Assembly (NCBI RefSeq): GCF_009663685.2
Contig: NZ_RCOG02000012.1
Location: forward strand, 484,056 to 548,055
Direction of reading: 5' to 3'
DNA length: 64,000 bases
Source of the DNA: Cupriavidus sp. U2
GTDB taxonomy: Bacteria; Pseudomonadota; Gammaproteobacteria; Burkholderiales; Burkholderiaceae
Part shown: positions 45,229-55,021 of the stretch, piece by piece
Layout of the letters: each line of letters starts with the position of its first letter
Position numbering within the stretch: the stretch's first letter is position 1
Position numbers and translations under genes: made by a program
The notes under the pieces: model-generated
Database searches by the model: none
Seen by the model: only the letters and a program-made list of their open reading frames with translations
What the model was told of the DNA's origin: nothing

Positions 45229-46122
45229 ATGACCGACGCCTTTGAACGGATCGGCGACATGCGCTGCGGCGTGGGGGAAAGCCCCGTGTGGCGTGCATCG
45301 GAAGCCGCCCTGTACTGGACCGATATCCCGAATCGCTCGCTGTGGCGCTTCGATCCGGCCAGCGGGCGCATCGACCAATGGGCCGTGCCCGAGATGGCCG
45401 GCTGCATGGCCATGACCCCCGACGGCGGCTGGCTGCTGGCGATGGAGACCGGCATTTTCCGGATGGGCCGGCTGGTGGCGGGGCAGCCTGCACCCGAGGC
45501 CCGGCGCGTGGCAGCCGTGGCGCATGCGCGTGAGGGCATGCGGTTCAACGATGGCCGTTGCGACCGGCAGGGCCGCTTCTGGGCCGGCACGATGGTGATG
45601 GACATGTCGCTGGCCGCCACCGACGGCAAGCTGTATCGCTTCGACGCCCGCACCGGCGCGCTGGACGTGATCCGCGACGAGATGATCACGCCGAACGGCC
45701 TGGCCTTCAGCCCCGATGGCCGCACGATGTACGTGTCGGATTCGCATCCGGCCCGGCAGGCCGTGTGGGCCTATGACTATGACATCGACACGGGCACGCC
45801 GTCCAACGGCCGGGTGTTCATCGACATGAATCGCTACCCCGGACGGCCCGATGGCGCGGCGGTCGATGCCGATGGCTGCTACTGGATCTGCGGCAACGAT
45901 GCCGGCCAGGTGCATCGCTTCACGCCCGATGGCCGGCTGGACCGCAGCCTGGCGGTGCCGTTTGCCAAGCCCGCCATGTGTGCGTTCGGCGGCAGCGGCC
46001 TCGATACGCTCTATGTGACGTCGATCCGCACCGACGACACCGATCCGCTGTCCGGCGCGGTGGTGGCGCTGCGCCCTGGCGTGCGCGGCACGCCCGAGCC
46101 CGTGCTGCGTGACCGGTCCTGA
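45229..46122 (+). CDS. SMP-30/gluconolactonase-family lactonase
   Basis: A 297-residue six-bladed beta-propeller hydrolase. Metal ligands are those of SMP-30: the Glu in GVGESPVW, the Asn in ITPNGLAFSPDG and the Asp in GRPDGAAVDADG; MRFNDGRCDRQGRFWAGTM gives the substrate-side Asn and Asp. Placed directly after udh, it most likely opens the galactaro- or glucaro-1,4-lactone made by that enzyme. Cytosolic, no signal peptide. Other lactones (gluconolactone, arabinolactone) are possible family substrates, but the neighbour argues for hexarolactone. Confidence 0.88.
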   Translation: MTDAFERIGDMRCGVGESPVWRASEAALYWTDIPNRSLWRFDPASGRIDQWAVPEMAGCMAMTPDGGWLLAMETGIFRMGRLVAGQPAPEARRVAAVAHAREGMRFNDGRCDRQGRFWAGTMVMDMSLAATDGKLYRFDARTGALDVIRDEMITPNGLAFSPDGRTMYVSDSHPARQAVWAYDYDIDTGTPSNGRVFIDMNRYPGRPDGAAVDADGCYWICGNDAGQVHRFTPDGRLDRSLAVPFAKPAMCAFGGSGLDTLYVTSIRTDDTDPLSGAVVALRPGVRGTPEPVLRDRS

Positions 46123-46207
46123 TCCGAAGACGGCGCGCCGAGCCGGGCGGGCCGGGCAATGTGTTGACTTGAACGACAAATAACTGATAACGCTGGAGGC
46201 AAGACAC

Positions 46208-47200
46208 ATGTTTCAAAAACACTTCGCACGTACCCGGCTGGGTACCCTGATGGCCGCACTTGCGACAGCCGTGGCGTTGCCGGTCGGGGCGCACGCCGCG
46301 GATTTCCGCTCCGCCGACATTCACCCCGACGACTACCCCACCGTGCAGGCCGTGCGCTACATGGGCGACCTGCTCAAGCAGCGATCGAACGGCAAGATGT
46401 CGATCAAGGTCTTCGCGCAGGGCGCGCTGGGCAGCGAGAAGGACGCCATCGAACAGACCAAGATTGGCGCGCTGGCGATGGTGCGCGTGAACTCGGCCGC
46501 GATGAACAACATCTGCGAAGCCACCATCGTGCCGACGATGCCGTTTCTGTTCCGGTCCACCGACCATATGCGCCACGTGCTGGACGGCCCGATCGGTGAA
46601 GACATCCTGAAGTCGTGCGAAAAGAACGGCTTCATCGGGCTGGCCTGGTACGACAGCGGTTCGCGCTCGATGTACACCACCAAGCGCCCCATCAAGACCC
46701 TGGCCGATGCCAGGGGCATGAAGATCCGCGTGCAGCAGTCGGACCTCTGGGTGTCGCTGCTCGAAGCCATGCATGCCAATGCCACGCCGATGCCGTGGGG
46801 CGAGGTCTACACCGCGCTGAAGACCGGTCTGGTCGATGGCGCCGAGAACAACTGGCCCAGCTACGAAAGCTCGCGCCAGTTCGAAGTGGCCAAGTATTAC
46901 TCGCTGACCGAGCACTCGATGGCGCCTGAAATGCTGATGTTCTCGAAGGTCGCGTGGGATCGCCTGTCGAAGGAAGACCAGGCCATGGTGCGCCAGGCCG
47001 CCAAGGATTCGGTGCCTTACATGCGCAAGCTGTGGGACGAGCGCGAGCAGAAGTCGCGCAAGCTCGTCGAGGCGTCGGGCGTGCAGATCATCCAGGTGGA
47101 CAAGGCCTCGTTCCAGGCCGCGATGAAGCCCGTGTACGACCGCTTCATCACCAGCGCGCAGATGAAGGACCTGGTGCGCCGCACACAGGAAACGAAGTAA
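46208..47200 (+). CDS. TRAP transporter substrate-binding protein DctP (hexuronate/aldarate type)
   Basis: A 330-residue periplasmic protein. A signal peptide (hydrophobic core then AHA-AD near residue 28) precedes the DctP fold: [20 protein letters not shown] and [19 protein letters not shown] containing the invariant Arg that binds the carboxylate, then [20 protein letters not shown] and [23 protein letters not shown] precedes the ATG. It is the first gene of a dctPQM set immediately downstream of udh and the lactonase, so galacturonate, glucuronate or a hexarate is the likely ligand. Confidence 0.92.
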   Translation: MFQKHFARTRLGTLMAALATAVALPVGAHAADFRSADIHPDDYPTVQAVRYMGDLLKQRSNGKMSIKVFAQGALGSEKDAIEQTKIGALAMVRVNSAAMNNICEATIVPTMPFLFRSTDHMRHVLDGPIGEDILKSCEKNGFIGLAWYDSGSRSMYTTKRPIKTLADARGMKIRVQQSDLWVSLLEAMHANATPMPWGEVYTALKTGLVDGAENNWPSYESSRQFEVAKYYSLTEHSMAPEMLMFSKVAWDRLSKEDQAMVRQAAKDSVPYMRKLWDEREQKSRKLVEASGVQIIQVDKASFQAAMKPVYDRFITSAQMKDLVRRTQETK

Positions 47201-47231
47201 ACCGCCGACCTCAGGTTGCAGGGAATTCATC

Positions 47232-47804
47232 ATGCTTTCGCCATCTCCCACGCCGGCCACGCCGGCGGATGGCGTGCGCGAGCCCGCCGCTGAGGCGGGC
47301 GCCGTGCGCGCCCCCGTTTACACCCGGTTCTGCGCCGCCCTGGCCCGTGCCTGCCTGGGCCTGGGCGTGTTCGGCCTGCTGCTGCTCGTGGTCGCCGTGC
47401 TGTACCAGGTCTTCGGCCGCTACGTGCTCAACGACACGCCCACCTGGGCCGAATCCATCGCCATGCTGCTGGTGCTGTATGTGACGATGCTGGGCACCGC
47501 CGTGGGCGTGCGCGACGCCGGCCACATCGGCCTGGAATCGCTGCTGGTCCTGCTGCCCGATCGTCTGCGCGCCAGGCTGGAGATCCTGATCCATGTGCTG
47601 GTGGGCGTGTTCGGTGCTGTCATGGCCTACAACTGCGCGTTCCTGGCGCATTCGGTGGCGGACTACAAGCTGCCGACGCTGGGCATTTCCGAAGGCTGGC
47701 GCTATCTGCCGCCGGTCATCGCCGGCACGCTGATCGTGCTGTTTTCGATCGAACACATCATTGCAGTGCTGAAAGGCACGGAAGTGGAGCCGGCATGGCA
47801 CTGA
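47232..47804 (+). CDS. TRAP transporter small permease DctQ
   Basis: A 190-residue protein with four membrane helices. After a 35-residue Pro/Ala-rich N-terminal extension come LGLGVFGLLLLVVAVLYQVF, then FGRYVLNDTPTWAESIAMLL, a block typical of DctQ, and TAVGVRDAGHIGLESLL. It pairs with the large permease whose start overlaps it by 10 bases. Confidence 0.9.
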   Translation: MLSPSPTPATPADGVREPAAEAGAVRAPVYTRFCAALARACLGLGVFGLLLLVVAVLYQVFGRYVLNDTPTWAESIAMLLVLYVTMLGTAVGVRDAGHIGLESLLVLLPDRLRARLEILIHVLVGVFGAVMAYNCAFLAHSVADYKLPTLGISEGWRYLPPVIAGTLIVLFSIEHIIAVLKGTEVEPAWH

Positions 47805-49078
47805 TCATTCTTACCGTCTGCTTCTTCGGCTTCCTGATCCTGGGGGTGCCGGTGGCATTCGCCATCGGCCTGTCGGCCGTGGCCACCATCCTGTACGAAG
47901 GCCTGCCGCTGGCGGTGGTGTTCCAGCAGATGACCTCGGGCATGAACGCGTTTTCGTTCCTGGCCATCCCGTTCTTCATCTTCGCCGGCGAGCTGATGCT
48001 GTACGGCGGCATTGCCGACCGCATCGTCAATTTCGCCAAGTCGATGGCCGGCCATGTGCGCGGCGGCTTGGGCATGTCCAACGTGGTGGCCTGCACGCTG
48101 TTCGGTGGGGTGTCCGGGTCGCCGGTGGCCGACGTGTCGGCCATGGGCGCGGTGATGATCCCGATGATGAAGCGCGAGGGCTATCACGCCGACTACGCCG
48201 TCAACGTGACCACCCACGCGGCACTGGTGGGCGCGCTGATGCCGACCAGCCACAACATGATCATCTACACGCTGGCCGCGGGCGGCAAGGTGTCGATTGC
48301 CGCGCTGATCCTGGCGGGCGTGCTGCCGGCGCTGATCCTGACGATCTGCAACCTGGCCGCCGCGTACTTCGTGGCGCGCAGCCGCGGCTATCCGTCCGGC
48401 AAGTTCCCGGGCTGGGAGATCGTGGGGCATTCGCTGGCCGCCGCGCTGCCAGGCCTGTTCGTGGTGGTGCTGATCCTGGCCGGCATCCTGTCGGGCGTGT
48501 TCACCGCTACGGAATCGGCCGCGGTCGCCGTGCTGTATGCGCTGACACTAACCGTGTTCCTGTACCGCTCGCTGACGAGGGAGCAGTTCATCAAGGCCGC
48601 CGCCAAGGCGGTGAAGACCACCGGCGTGGTGCTGCTGCTGATCGGCATTTCGGCCACGTTCGGATACATGATCAGTCTCTACGGCGTGGCCGAGCTGACC
48701 GGCCAGTTCCTGAGTTCGGTGTCCACCAGCCCCTGGGTGATCTTCCTGATGGTGAACCTGATGCTGTTCATCCTGGGCACGTTCCTTGACATGGCGGCCA
48801 CCATCCTGATCTGTACGCCGATCTTCCTGCCGATCTGCATGCACTACGGCATGAGCCCGGTGCAGTTCGGCATGCTGATGCTGATCAACTGCGCGCTGGG
48901 GCTCAACACGCCACCGGTGGGCACCACGCAGTTCGTGGGTTGTGCGATCGGCGGGGTGTCGGTGAGGCAGGTCATGCGCACGATCTGGCCGTTTTACGGT
49001 GCGCTGGTGGCTGCGCTGCTGCTGGTGACATATGTGCCGGCGTTCTCGCTGTGGCTGCCCGACGTGCTGCTGAAGTAG
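47795..49078 (+). CDS. TRAP transporter large permease DctM
   Basis: A 427-residue protein with about twelve membrane helices, the sodium-coupled transport channel of the TRAP system. Characteristic segments: FLILGVPVAFAIGLSAV near the N-terminus, FAGELMLYGGIADRIVNFA, LFGGVSGSPVADVSAMGAVM and the C-terminal LNTPPVGTTQFVGCAIGG. Its start lies within the end of dctQ (10-base overlap). After the stop there is a strong perfect palindrome. Confidence 0.93.
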   Translation: MALIILTVCFFGFLILGVPVAFAIGLSAVATILYEGLPLAVVFQQMTSGMNAFSFLAIPFFIFAGELMLYGGIADRIVNFAKSMAGHVRGGLGMSNVVACTLFGGVSGSPVADVSAMGAVMIPMMKREGYHADYAVNVTTHAALVGALMPTSHNMIIYTLAAGGKVSIAALILAGVLPALILTICNLAAAYFVARSRGYPSGKFPGWEIVGHSLAAALPGLFVVVLILAGILSGVFTATESAAVAVLYALTLTVFLYRSLTREQFIKAAAKAVKTTGVVLLLIGISATFGYMISLYGVAELTGQFLSSVSTSPWVIFLMVNLMLFILGTFLDMAATILICTPIFLPICMHYGMSPVQFGMLMLINCALGLNTPPVGTTQFVGCAIGGVSVRQVMRTIWPFYGALVAALLLVTYVPAFSLWLPDVLLK

Positions 49079-49087
49079 GCGGTTTTC

Positions 49088-49113
49088 CCCCGCTCCTGCG
49101 CGCAGGAGCGGGG
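49088..49113. repeat. Perfect 26-base palindrome between dctM and the epimerase gene
   Basis: CCCCGCTCCTGCG is followed immediately by its reverse complement. In RNA it forms a very stable hairpin. No T-run follows on either strand, so it probably marks the 3' end of the dctPQM message or dampens read-through into the next gene. Confidence 0.7.
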
Positions 49114-49139
49114 AGTCGACACGTCGAGGACTGACTGAC

Positions 49140-50063
49140 ATGCCCTGGCTTGCATCTGGCCCCCTTTATACGCTGCACGCGGGCGCGCATACGTTGACGG
49201 TGGCGCCGGCCGCCGGCGGGCGCATGGCGACGTTCCGTACCGCGCGGGCCGACGGCCATGTGATCGACTGGCTGGCGCCCATGCCCTGGCAGGCGCTGGA
49301 ACAAGGCTTTGACGGGTTCCAGTGGCCCAAGGCCGGCAGCTATCCGTTGCTGCCGTTCTCGAACCGCATTCGCGAGGGCCGTTTCCGCTGGGACGGGCGC
49401 GATATCGATCTGCCCGCGCATCCGGGGCAGGCCCATGCGATGCACGGGTTTGGCCATGCGCGCCCCTGGACCGTCGTCGAACAGGGTCGCGACCGCATCG
49501 TCATGGCGCTGGTACATGCGCCAGCCGGCGGTGACTGGCCTTGGGCGGTCAGTGCCTGCCAGACGCTGCGGCTGACCGAAGATGGCCTCGATGCCGAGCT
49601 GGCGATCCGTAATGATGGCGAAACGGCTATGCCGGCGGGCGGTGGCTTTCACCCGTTCTTCGCGCGCTTGCCGGGCATGCGCCTGCAGTTCGATGCCATG
49701 CATATGTGGCCGGCGGATGCGGGTGGCGTGGCCACGGGCCGTACCGTGGTGGGGAACCGCGAACGGTTCCTGCGCGAGCGCCACCTGCCCGATGCCGATC
49801 TGAGCGTCTATTACAGTGGCTGGAAGCGTGTGGCGACGCTGAAGCGGCCCGATGGCGCCGCGCTGACGCTGCGCGCCGGCGACGGGCTCGATCACCTGGT
49901 GCTGCACGCACCGGGCGGCTGCGATTTCGTATGCGTGGAGCCGGTGTCGCACGTGGCCGATGCGGTCAACCTGTCCGCGCGTGGCTGGGAGGGCACCGGG
50001 CTACGCCGGCTGGCGCCGGGCGACACGGCCGCATGGCGCATGCAGTGGCAGGTCGCTCCCTGA
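49140..50063 (+). CDS. Aldose 1-epimerase family protein
   Basis: A 307-residue galactose-mutarotase-like beta-sandwich protein. The segment FQWPKAGSYPLLPFSNRIREG, shown in part as YPLLPFSNRIREGRF, plus HAMHGFGHARPW and the C-terminal Glu in FVCVEPVSHVADAVN are the mutarotase active-site blocks (His and Glu). It interconverts sugar anomers. Being downstream of the uronate genes it may supply the beta-anomer of galacturonate or glucuronate to uronate dehydrogenase. No signal peptide. Confidence 0.88.
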   Translation: MPWLASGPLYTLHAGAHTLTVAPAAGGRMATFRTARADGHVIDWLAPMPWQALEQGFDGFQWPKAGSYPLLPFSNRIREGRFRWDGRDIDLPAHPGQAHAMHGFGHARPWTVVEQGRDRIVMALVHAPAGGDWPWAVSACQTLRLTEDGLDAELAIRNDGETAMPAGGGFHPFFARLPGMRLQFDAMHMWPADAGGVATGRTVVGNRERFLRERHLPDADLSVYYSGWKRVATLKRPDGAALTLRAGDGLDHLVLHAPGGCDFVCVEPVSHVADAVNLSARGWEGTGLRRLAPGDTAAWRMQWQVAP

Positions 50064-50102
50064 CCGCCGCCGGAAGCCGGAGGCCAGAGGGGGGCGGAAA
50101 AG

Positions 50103-50130
50103 CAAACAGGGCGCTGGGGCGCCCTGTTTG
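50103..50130. terminator. Bidirectional terminator between epimerase and fbp
   Basis: CAAACAGGGCGC and GCGCCCTGTTTG form a perfect 12-base stem with loop TGGG between two convergent genes. The T-runs are inside the stem (TTTG), so efficiency may be modest. Confidence 0.7.
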
Positions 50131-50159
50131 CGTGGAAATTTCCGCCGCGATGCCGCGGA

Positions 50160-51176
50160 TCAGGCCTTGCCGGCCGCTTCCTGGTGGTAGCGCGTCACGC
50201 GCTCCACTTCGTTCTTCGAACCCAGGATCACCGACACGCGCTGGTGAAGCTTGGTCGGCGTCACGTCCAGGATGCGCTCGTGGCCGTTGGTGGCCGCGCC
50301 GCCGGCCTGCTCGACCAGGAACGCCATCGGGTTGGCTTCGTACATCAGGCGCAGCTTGCCCGGCTTCTCGGGCTCGCGCTTGTCCCACGGATACATGAAG
50401 ATGCCGCCGCGCGTCAGGATGCGGTGCACATCGGCCACCATCGACGCAATCCAGCGCATGTTGAAGTTCTTGCCGCGCGGGCCATCCTCGCCGGCCAGGC
50501 ATTCGTCGATGTACTGGCGCACCGGGGGCGCCCAGTGACGCATGTTGGACATGTTGATCGCGAATTCCTTGGTGTCTTCCGGGATCTTCACGTCCGATTG
50601 CGTCAGCACGAAGCTGCCGGCCTCGCGGTCGAGCGTGAACATGTGCACGCCGTTGCCGACGGTCAGCACCAGCGTGGTCTGCGGGCCGTACACGGCATAG
50701 CCGGCCGCCACCTGGTGGGTGCCGGGCTGCATGAAATCGCTCTCGGTGACGGTCTCGCCCGGCTTGTGCATGTGCAGCACCGAGAAGATCGTGCCGATCG
50801 ACACATTCACGTCAATGTTCGACGAGCCGTCGAGCGGATCGAACAGCAGCAGGTATTCGCCCTTCGGGTAGCGGTTCGGGATCTCGTAGAACGAATCCAT
50901 TTCCTCGGACGCCATGGCCGCCAGGTGGCCGCCCCATTCGTTGGCGTCCAGCAGCACTTCGTTGGCGATCACGTCGAGCTTCTGCTGCGTTTCGCCCTGG
51001 ACGTTGCCGGTGCCGGCCGAGCCCAGCACGCCGGCGAGGGCGCCCTTGCTGACGGCGTTGGAAATGGCCTTGCAGGCGCGCGCAACCACCTCGATCAGCA
51101 GCCGGAGTTCCGGCTGGATCGTGTTGTGCTTGCGCTGCTCCTCGACCAGATAGCGGGTGAGGCTGATGCGTGTCAT
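50160..51176 (-). CDS. fbp: Fructose-1,6-bisphosphatase class 1
   Basis: A 338-residue gluconeogenic and Calvin-cycle phosphatase. Hallmarks: TLTRYL-like start ([14 protein letters not shown]), the metal site [18 protein letters not shown] near residue 120, YIDECLAG and the C-terminal [19 protein letters not shown] followed by [14 protein letters not shown]. The start at 51176 has AAGGAGAA just upstream. It lies 88 bases downstream of pepN on the same strand. Confidence 0.95.
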   Translation of the reverse strand: MTRISLTRYLVEEQRKHNTIQPELRLLIEVVARACKAISNAVSKGALAGVLGSAGTGNVQGETQQKLDVIANEVLLDANEWGGHLAAMASEEMDSFYEIPNRYPKGEYLLLFDPLDGSSNIDVNVSIGTIFSVLHMHKPGETVTESDFMQPGTHQVAAGYAVYGPQTTLVLTVGNGVHMFTLDREAGSFVLTQSDVKIPEDTKEFAINMSNMRHWAPPVRQYIDECLAGEDGPRGKNFNMRWIASMVADVHRILTRGGIFMYPWDKREPEKPGKLRLMYEANPMAFLVEQAGGAATNGHERILDVTPTKLHQRVSVILGSKNEVERVTRYHQEAAGKA

Positions 51177-51264
51177 GGTGGGTTCTCCTTGGATGGCCGC
51201 CATTCTACAGGGCCGGCGCTGCGGACAGGCCGTTTTCGGCCCGTCGAGCGCCTTGGCCGGCACA

Positions 51265-53958
51265 TCAGCTTGCCAGCGCCTTGCCTACGATCTCGCGCAC
51301 GTCGCGCGACAGCGTGGGAGCTGCCGCCACGCGTTCCAGCGCCGCGCGCATGCGGTCGCGCAGCGGGATCTCGTACTTTTGCCAGCGGTCCATCACCCGC
51401 GCCAGCCGCGCCGCCACCTGGGGGTTGATCGCGTCGAGCGCCAGCACCTGGTCGGCCCAGAACGCGTAGCCCGAGCCATCGGCGGCATGGAACTGGGCCG
51501 GATTGCCCGAGCAGAAGCTGAAGATCAGCGACCGTGCCCGGTTCGGGTTGCGCAGGTTGAACGCCGGATGCTCCATCAGCGCGCGCACCGTGTCGATCGT
51601 GCGCTTGCCGGCGTGCGGACCCACCTCGCCGCGCTGCATGCCCTGCAGCGAGAACCACTTGTCGATGACCAGCGCGTCGTCCTCGAATCGCTCGTAGAAA
51701 TCGGCCAGGGCATGCTCGCGGCCCGGCGCGAAGCTGTTGACCAGCGCCGACAGCGCGGCAAAGCGGTCGGTCATGTTGTCGCTCTGCTGGTAGTGCCGGT
51801 CGGCCAGCGCCTGCATGTCGGCGTCGCCGCTGTCGGCCAGGTAGCCCAGCGCCAGGTTGCGCAGTGCCCGCTTGGCCATGGACCCGGCATCGGGGCTGTA
51901 GTCGCCCGGCGTGGCATTGGCCTGATACGCAGCCAGCCATTCGGCCTTGAGCGCGCGGGCCAGGCCTTCGCGCATGAACAGGCGGGCGCGATGGATCGCT
52001 GCCGGATCGGCCACGCCCATGCGCTCGGCCAGATAGGCTTCGGCCGGCAGCATCAGGGCTTGCTCGCGGAATGCGGGATTCAGCGATCCATCGGTCAGCA
52101 CGGTCCGGAAAGCCGCCACCAGCGCCGGGTCCAGCTTCAGTTCGCGCTGGGCCTGCACGTCGCCCACCAGTTGCAGCAGGGCGCGCGTGGCCAGGCGCTG
52201 GCCGGCTTCCCAGCGGTTGAACGCGTCGCTGTCGTGCGCCAGCAGGAAGGTCAGCTCGGCATCGGAATATTCGTAATCGACGATCACCGGGGCCGAAAAA
52301 TTGCGCAGCAGCGACGGCAGCGGGGGCCTGGCGCCCTTTGGCAGGCCGACGAAGCGGAAGGTCTGCTCGGCCTGGGTGAAATCGAGCACGCGCGTGGTGC
52401 CGGCCGCCCGGGTTTCGCCGTCGAGCTGCAGCGGCAGGTCGTTGCCCTGGGCGTCGATCAGGCCCAGTGCGAACGGGATGTGAAAGGGCTGCTTGTCTGG
52501 CGTGCCGGCCTTGGTTTCGATGCCCACCTTCGGGCAGCTCTGCGTCAGCGTCAGCGCCAGCGTGCCGGCGGCGCCATCCCATTGCGTCCGGGCCGTCACC
52601 ACCGGGGTGCCGGCCTGGCTGTACCAGAGGCCGAACTGCGTGAGGTCGCGGCCGTTGGCGTCGGCCATGGCGGCGCGGAAGTCGTCGCAGGTCACGGCCT
52701 GGCCGTCATGGCGCTTGAAATACAGATCCATGCCGCGGCGGAAGCCGTCGCGACCCAGCAGGGTCTGATACATGCGCACGACCTCGGCGCCTTTCTCATA
52801 GACCGTGACCGTGTAGAAGTTGTTGATTTCCTCGTAGCTGTCGGGACGCACCGGGTGGGCCATCGGGCCGGCATCCTCGGGGAACTGCACCTGGCGCAGC
52901 ACGCGTACGTCCTCGATACGCTTGACCGCGCGGCCCGATTCCGAGCCCATCATGTCGGCCGAGAACTCCTGGTCGCGGAACACGGTCAGGCCTTCCTTGA
53001 GCGACAGCTGGAACCAGTCGCGGCAGGTCACGCGGTTGCCGGTCCAGTTGTGGAAGTATTCGTGCGCCACCACCGATTCGATATTGGCGAAATCCACGTC
53101 GGTGGCGGTCTGCGCATTGGCCAGCACGTACTTCGTGTTGAAGATGTTCAGGCCCTTGTTCTCCATCGCGCCCATGTTGAAGTCGCTGACGGCGACGATC
53201 ATGAAGCGGTCGAGATCCAGTTCCAGGCCGAAACGGCGCTCGTCCCAGCGGATCGAATGGATCAGCGAATCCATGGCGTGGCGCGTCTTGTCCAGGTCCT
53301 GGGGCTCCACCCAGACCTGCAGCAGCTTTTCCTTGCCCGACGCCGACACGATCTTCTCTTCGATGCGTTCGAGCTTGCCCGCCACCAGCGCAAACAGATA
53401 GGACGGCTTGCGGAACGGGTCTTCCCAGACGGCTTCGTGGCGGCCGTCCGGCAGGTCGGCCTGCGACAGCAGGTTGCCATTGGACAGCAGCACCGGGCAG
53501 GCGGCGCGGTCGGCGCGCAGCGTCACGCGGTACGTGGCCATCACGTCCGGGCGATCGAGGAAATACGTGATGCGACGGAACCCTTCGGCTTCGCACTGTG
53601 TAAAGAAATTGCCATTGGAGACGTAGAGTCCCGACAGCGTGGTGTTGGCGGCCGGGTTGCAGGCCACCGTGATCTGCAGCGTGCCCTGCGCGGGAAGGCC
53701 GGTCAGCGTGAGCGTGTCGGCTTCGGCGCGGTAGGTGGCAAGCGGCTGGCCGTCCAGGGTGATACCGATCAGTTCGAGTGCTTCGCCGCTGAGTACCAGC
53801 GGCGCATCGGCGGCGCCGGTGCGCTGCAGCTTCAGCGTGCTGGTGACGAGGGTGCGCTGCGGGTCGAGGTCGAGCACGAGATCGACATGATCGATGGCAA
53901 ACGCGGGCGGAGTATAGTCCTTGCGATAGACGGTAACGGGCGTGTCGGTACGCAGCAT
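51265..53958 (-). CDS. pepN: Aminopeptidase N
   Basis: An 897-residue M1-family zinc metallopeptidase of the E. coli PepN subgroup. The exopeptidase motif GAMEN is near residue 262 ([14 protein letters not shown]), the zinc site [11 protein letters not shown] near 297 with the third ligand Glu in [14 protein letters not shown]. The N-terminal beta domain, catalytic domain and long helical C-terminal half are complete. It releases N-terminal residues from peptides in the cytoplasm. A longer frame exists upstream, but the ATG at 53958 gives the usual start ([15 protein letters not shown]). Confidence 0.95.
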   Translation of the reverse strand: MLRTDTPVTVYRKDYTPPAFAIDHVDLVLDLDPQRTLVTSTLKLQRTGAADAPLVLSGEALELIGITLDGQPLATYRAEADTLTLTGLPAQGTLQITVACNPAANTTLSGLYVSNGNFFTQCEAEGFRRITYFLDRPDVMATYRVTLRADRAACPVLLSNGNLLSQADLPDGRHEAVWEDPFRKPSYLFALVAGKLERIEEKIVSASGKEKLLQVWVEPQDLDKTRHAMDSLIHSIRWDERRFGLELDLDRFMIVAVSDFNMGAMENKGLNIFNTKYVLANAQTATDVDFANIESVVAHEYFHNWTGNRVTCRDWFQLSLKEGLTVFRDQEFSADMMGSESGRAVKRIEDVRVLRQVQFPEDAGPMAHPVRPDSYEEINNFYTVTVYEKGAEVVRMYQTLLGRDGFRRGMDLYFKRHDGQAVTCDDFRAAMADANGRDLTQFGLWYSQAGTPVVTARTQWDGAAGTLALTLTQSCPKVGIETKAGTPDKQPFHIPFALGLIDAQGNDLPLQLDGETRAAGTTRVLDFTQAEQTFRFVGLPKGARPPLPSLLRNFSAPVIVDYEYSDAELTFLLAHDSDAFNRWEAGQRLATRALLQLVGDVQAQRELKLDPALVAAFRTVLTDGSLNPAFREQALMLPAEAYLAERMGVADPAAIHRARLFMREGLARALKAEWLAAYQANATPGDYSPDAGSMAKRALRNLALGYLADSGDADMQALADRHYQQSDNMTDRFAALSALVNSFAPGREHALADFYERFEDDALVIDKWFSLQGMQRGEVGPHAGKRTIDTVRALMEHPAFNLRNPNRARSLIFSFCSGNPAQFHAADGSGYAFWADQVLALDAINPQVAARLARVMDRWQKYEIPLRDRMRAALERVAAAPTLSRDVREIVGKALAS

Positions 53959-54140
53959 GGGGAGATCCTGTCTTCGGGTGACCGGGGGCGGCGGGCCGTG
54001 AACGGTGACAACCGGCCCTGAAGCCCCCATTGTAGCCAAGCGGTTTCAGGCCTGCGTCGCGTCGGTGCCGGCGTGGGAATTCGGCTGCCCCGATCGTGTC
54101 TGAGGAAACGTGACCGAATCAAGAATAACGAGGTGTGACG

Positions 54141-54812
54141 ATGTGGCAAGCAGCGGTTTCATGGGGACAACGGCGTGGGCGGGGTGGCCTGGGTGTGCTG
54201 GCGGCGCTCGCCGCGCTATGGCTGGCGGGTTGCGCCAGTACCGTCACCACCGAGGTGACCGCGTTCCGCGACGCGGCCTGGACCAATGACGCGCCGCGTA
54301 CCTACGCATTCGACCACGCACCGCACCAGGACGCGCAGCTCGATCGCCAGACGTACGAACTGTGGCTGTCCCAGGCCCTGTCCGGCGTTGGCTTCGAACA
54401 GGCGCCCCCCAAGCAGGCCCGGTACCTGGTGACGATGGACTATGACGCCGCGCCCGGCTTCGTGCGGGTGGCGGAAACCGTCTATCCCGATCCCTGGTAT
54501 GGCCCCTGGGGCCCGTACTGGGGGCCGTACGGCGGGTATCGCCCGTGGGGCCCGTATGGCTGGGGCCCGGGCTACTGGCCGCCGCAGACCGTGGTGCGCG
54601 ATGTGCCGGTGACGTTCTCGAACCTGCGGGTCTTCTTCAAGGATGCCGCCAGCGGCAAGCGGGTCTACCAGGTGACGGCGCGCAACACCACCGAGGGCGG
54701 CGACCTGACGGCCGTGATGCCCTACATGATCCGCAGTGCGTTCACCCATTTCCCGGGCGAAAGCGGACGACCGCGGCGCATCACGCTGGAAGTCCAGAAG
54801 GACCAGAAGTAG
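54141..54812 (+). CDS. DUF4136 lipoprotein
   Basis: A 223-residue lipoprotein. Signal peptide ending in lipobox WLAGC (Cys about 32), then TVTTEVTAFRDAAW and RTYAFDHAPHQDAQ, the DUF4136 opening, and an unusual Trp/Pro/Tyr/Gly-rich low-complexity stretch near residues 115-150 (WYGPWGPYWGPYGGYRPWGP). Family function is unknown; periplasmic or outer-membrane. The ATG at 54141 is preceded by GAGG; a GTG two codons earlier is less likely. The aromatic tract could be flexible or surface exposed. Confidence 0.85.
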   Translation: MWQAAVSWGQRRGRGGLGVLAALAALWLAGCASTVTTEVTAFRDAAWTNDAPRTYAFDHAPHQDAQLDRQTYELWLSQALSGVGFEQAPPKQARYLVTMDYDAAPGFVRVAETVYPDPWYGPWGPYWGPYGGYRPWGPYGWGPGYWPPQTVVRDVPVTFSNLRVFFKDAASGKRVYQVTARNTTEGGDLTAVMPYMIRSAFTHFPGESGRPRRITLEVQKDQK

Positions 54813-54838
54813 CGAAAAACCGGCATGCATTCGTCGAC

Positions 54839-54873
54839 ATTCGTCCACCGGCATGTTTCGCTGGTGGACGAAT
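54839..54873 (+). terminator. Hairpin after the DUF4136 gene
   Basis: ATTCGTCCACC and GGTGGACGAAT form a perfect 11-base stem. No T-run follows, so it is a weak terminator or 3'-end stabiliser. Confidence 0.4.
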
Positions 54874-54950
54874 CGCACTGGCTACCGTGAAGTAAAAGGA
54901 GTTTTTCGACGCTGCGCCGTAAAAACACTGTCCGGACCCAGGCAAAGCCC

Positions 54951-54979
54951 TTCCGGCAGGGGAAGGGTGGGCATAGAAT
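54951..54979 (+). promoter_or_regulatory. Promoter of maeB
   Basis: TTCCGG (54951-54956), 17-base spacer, TAGAAT (54974-54979), about 40 bases before the maeB ATG. The -35 is poor. Confidence 0.4.
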
Positions 54980-55021
54980 GGCTGCTCGATTTTTTTCGCC
55001 TTCTCTTCCCGGACAAGCAGA

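Noticed and set aside
51157..54021. A 954-codon open frame on the plus strand opposite pepN
   Set aside because: It mirrors pepN codon by codon, has no ribosome site and a composition rich in Arg, His and Gln. It is an antisense shadow common in GC-rich genes; pepN has intact GAMEN and HExxH motifs.
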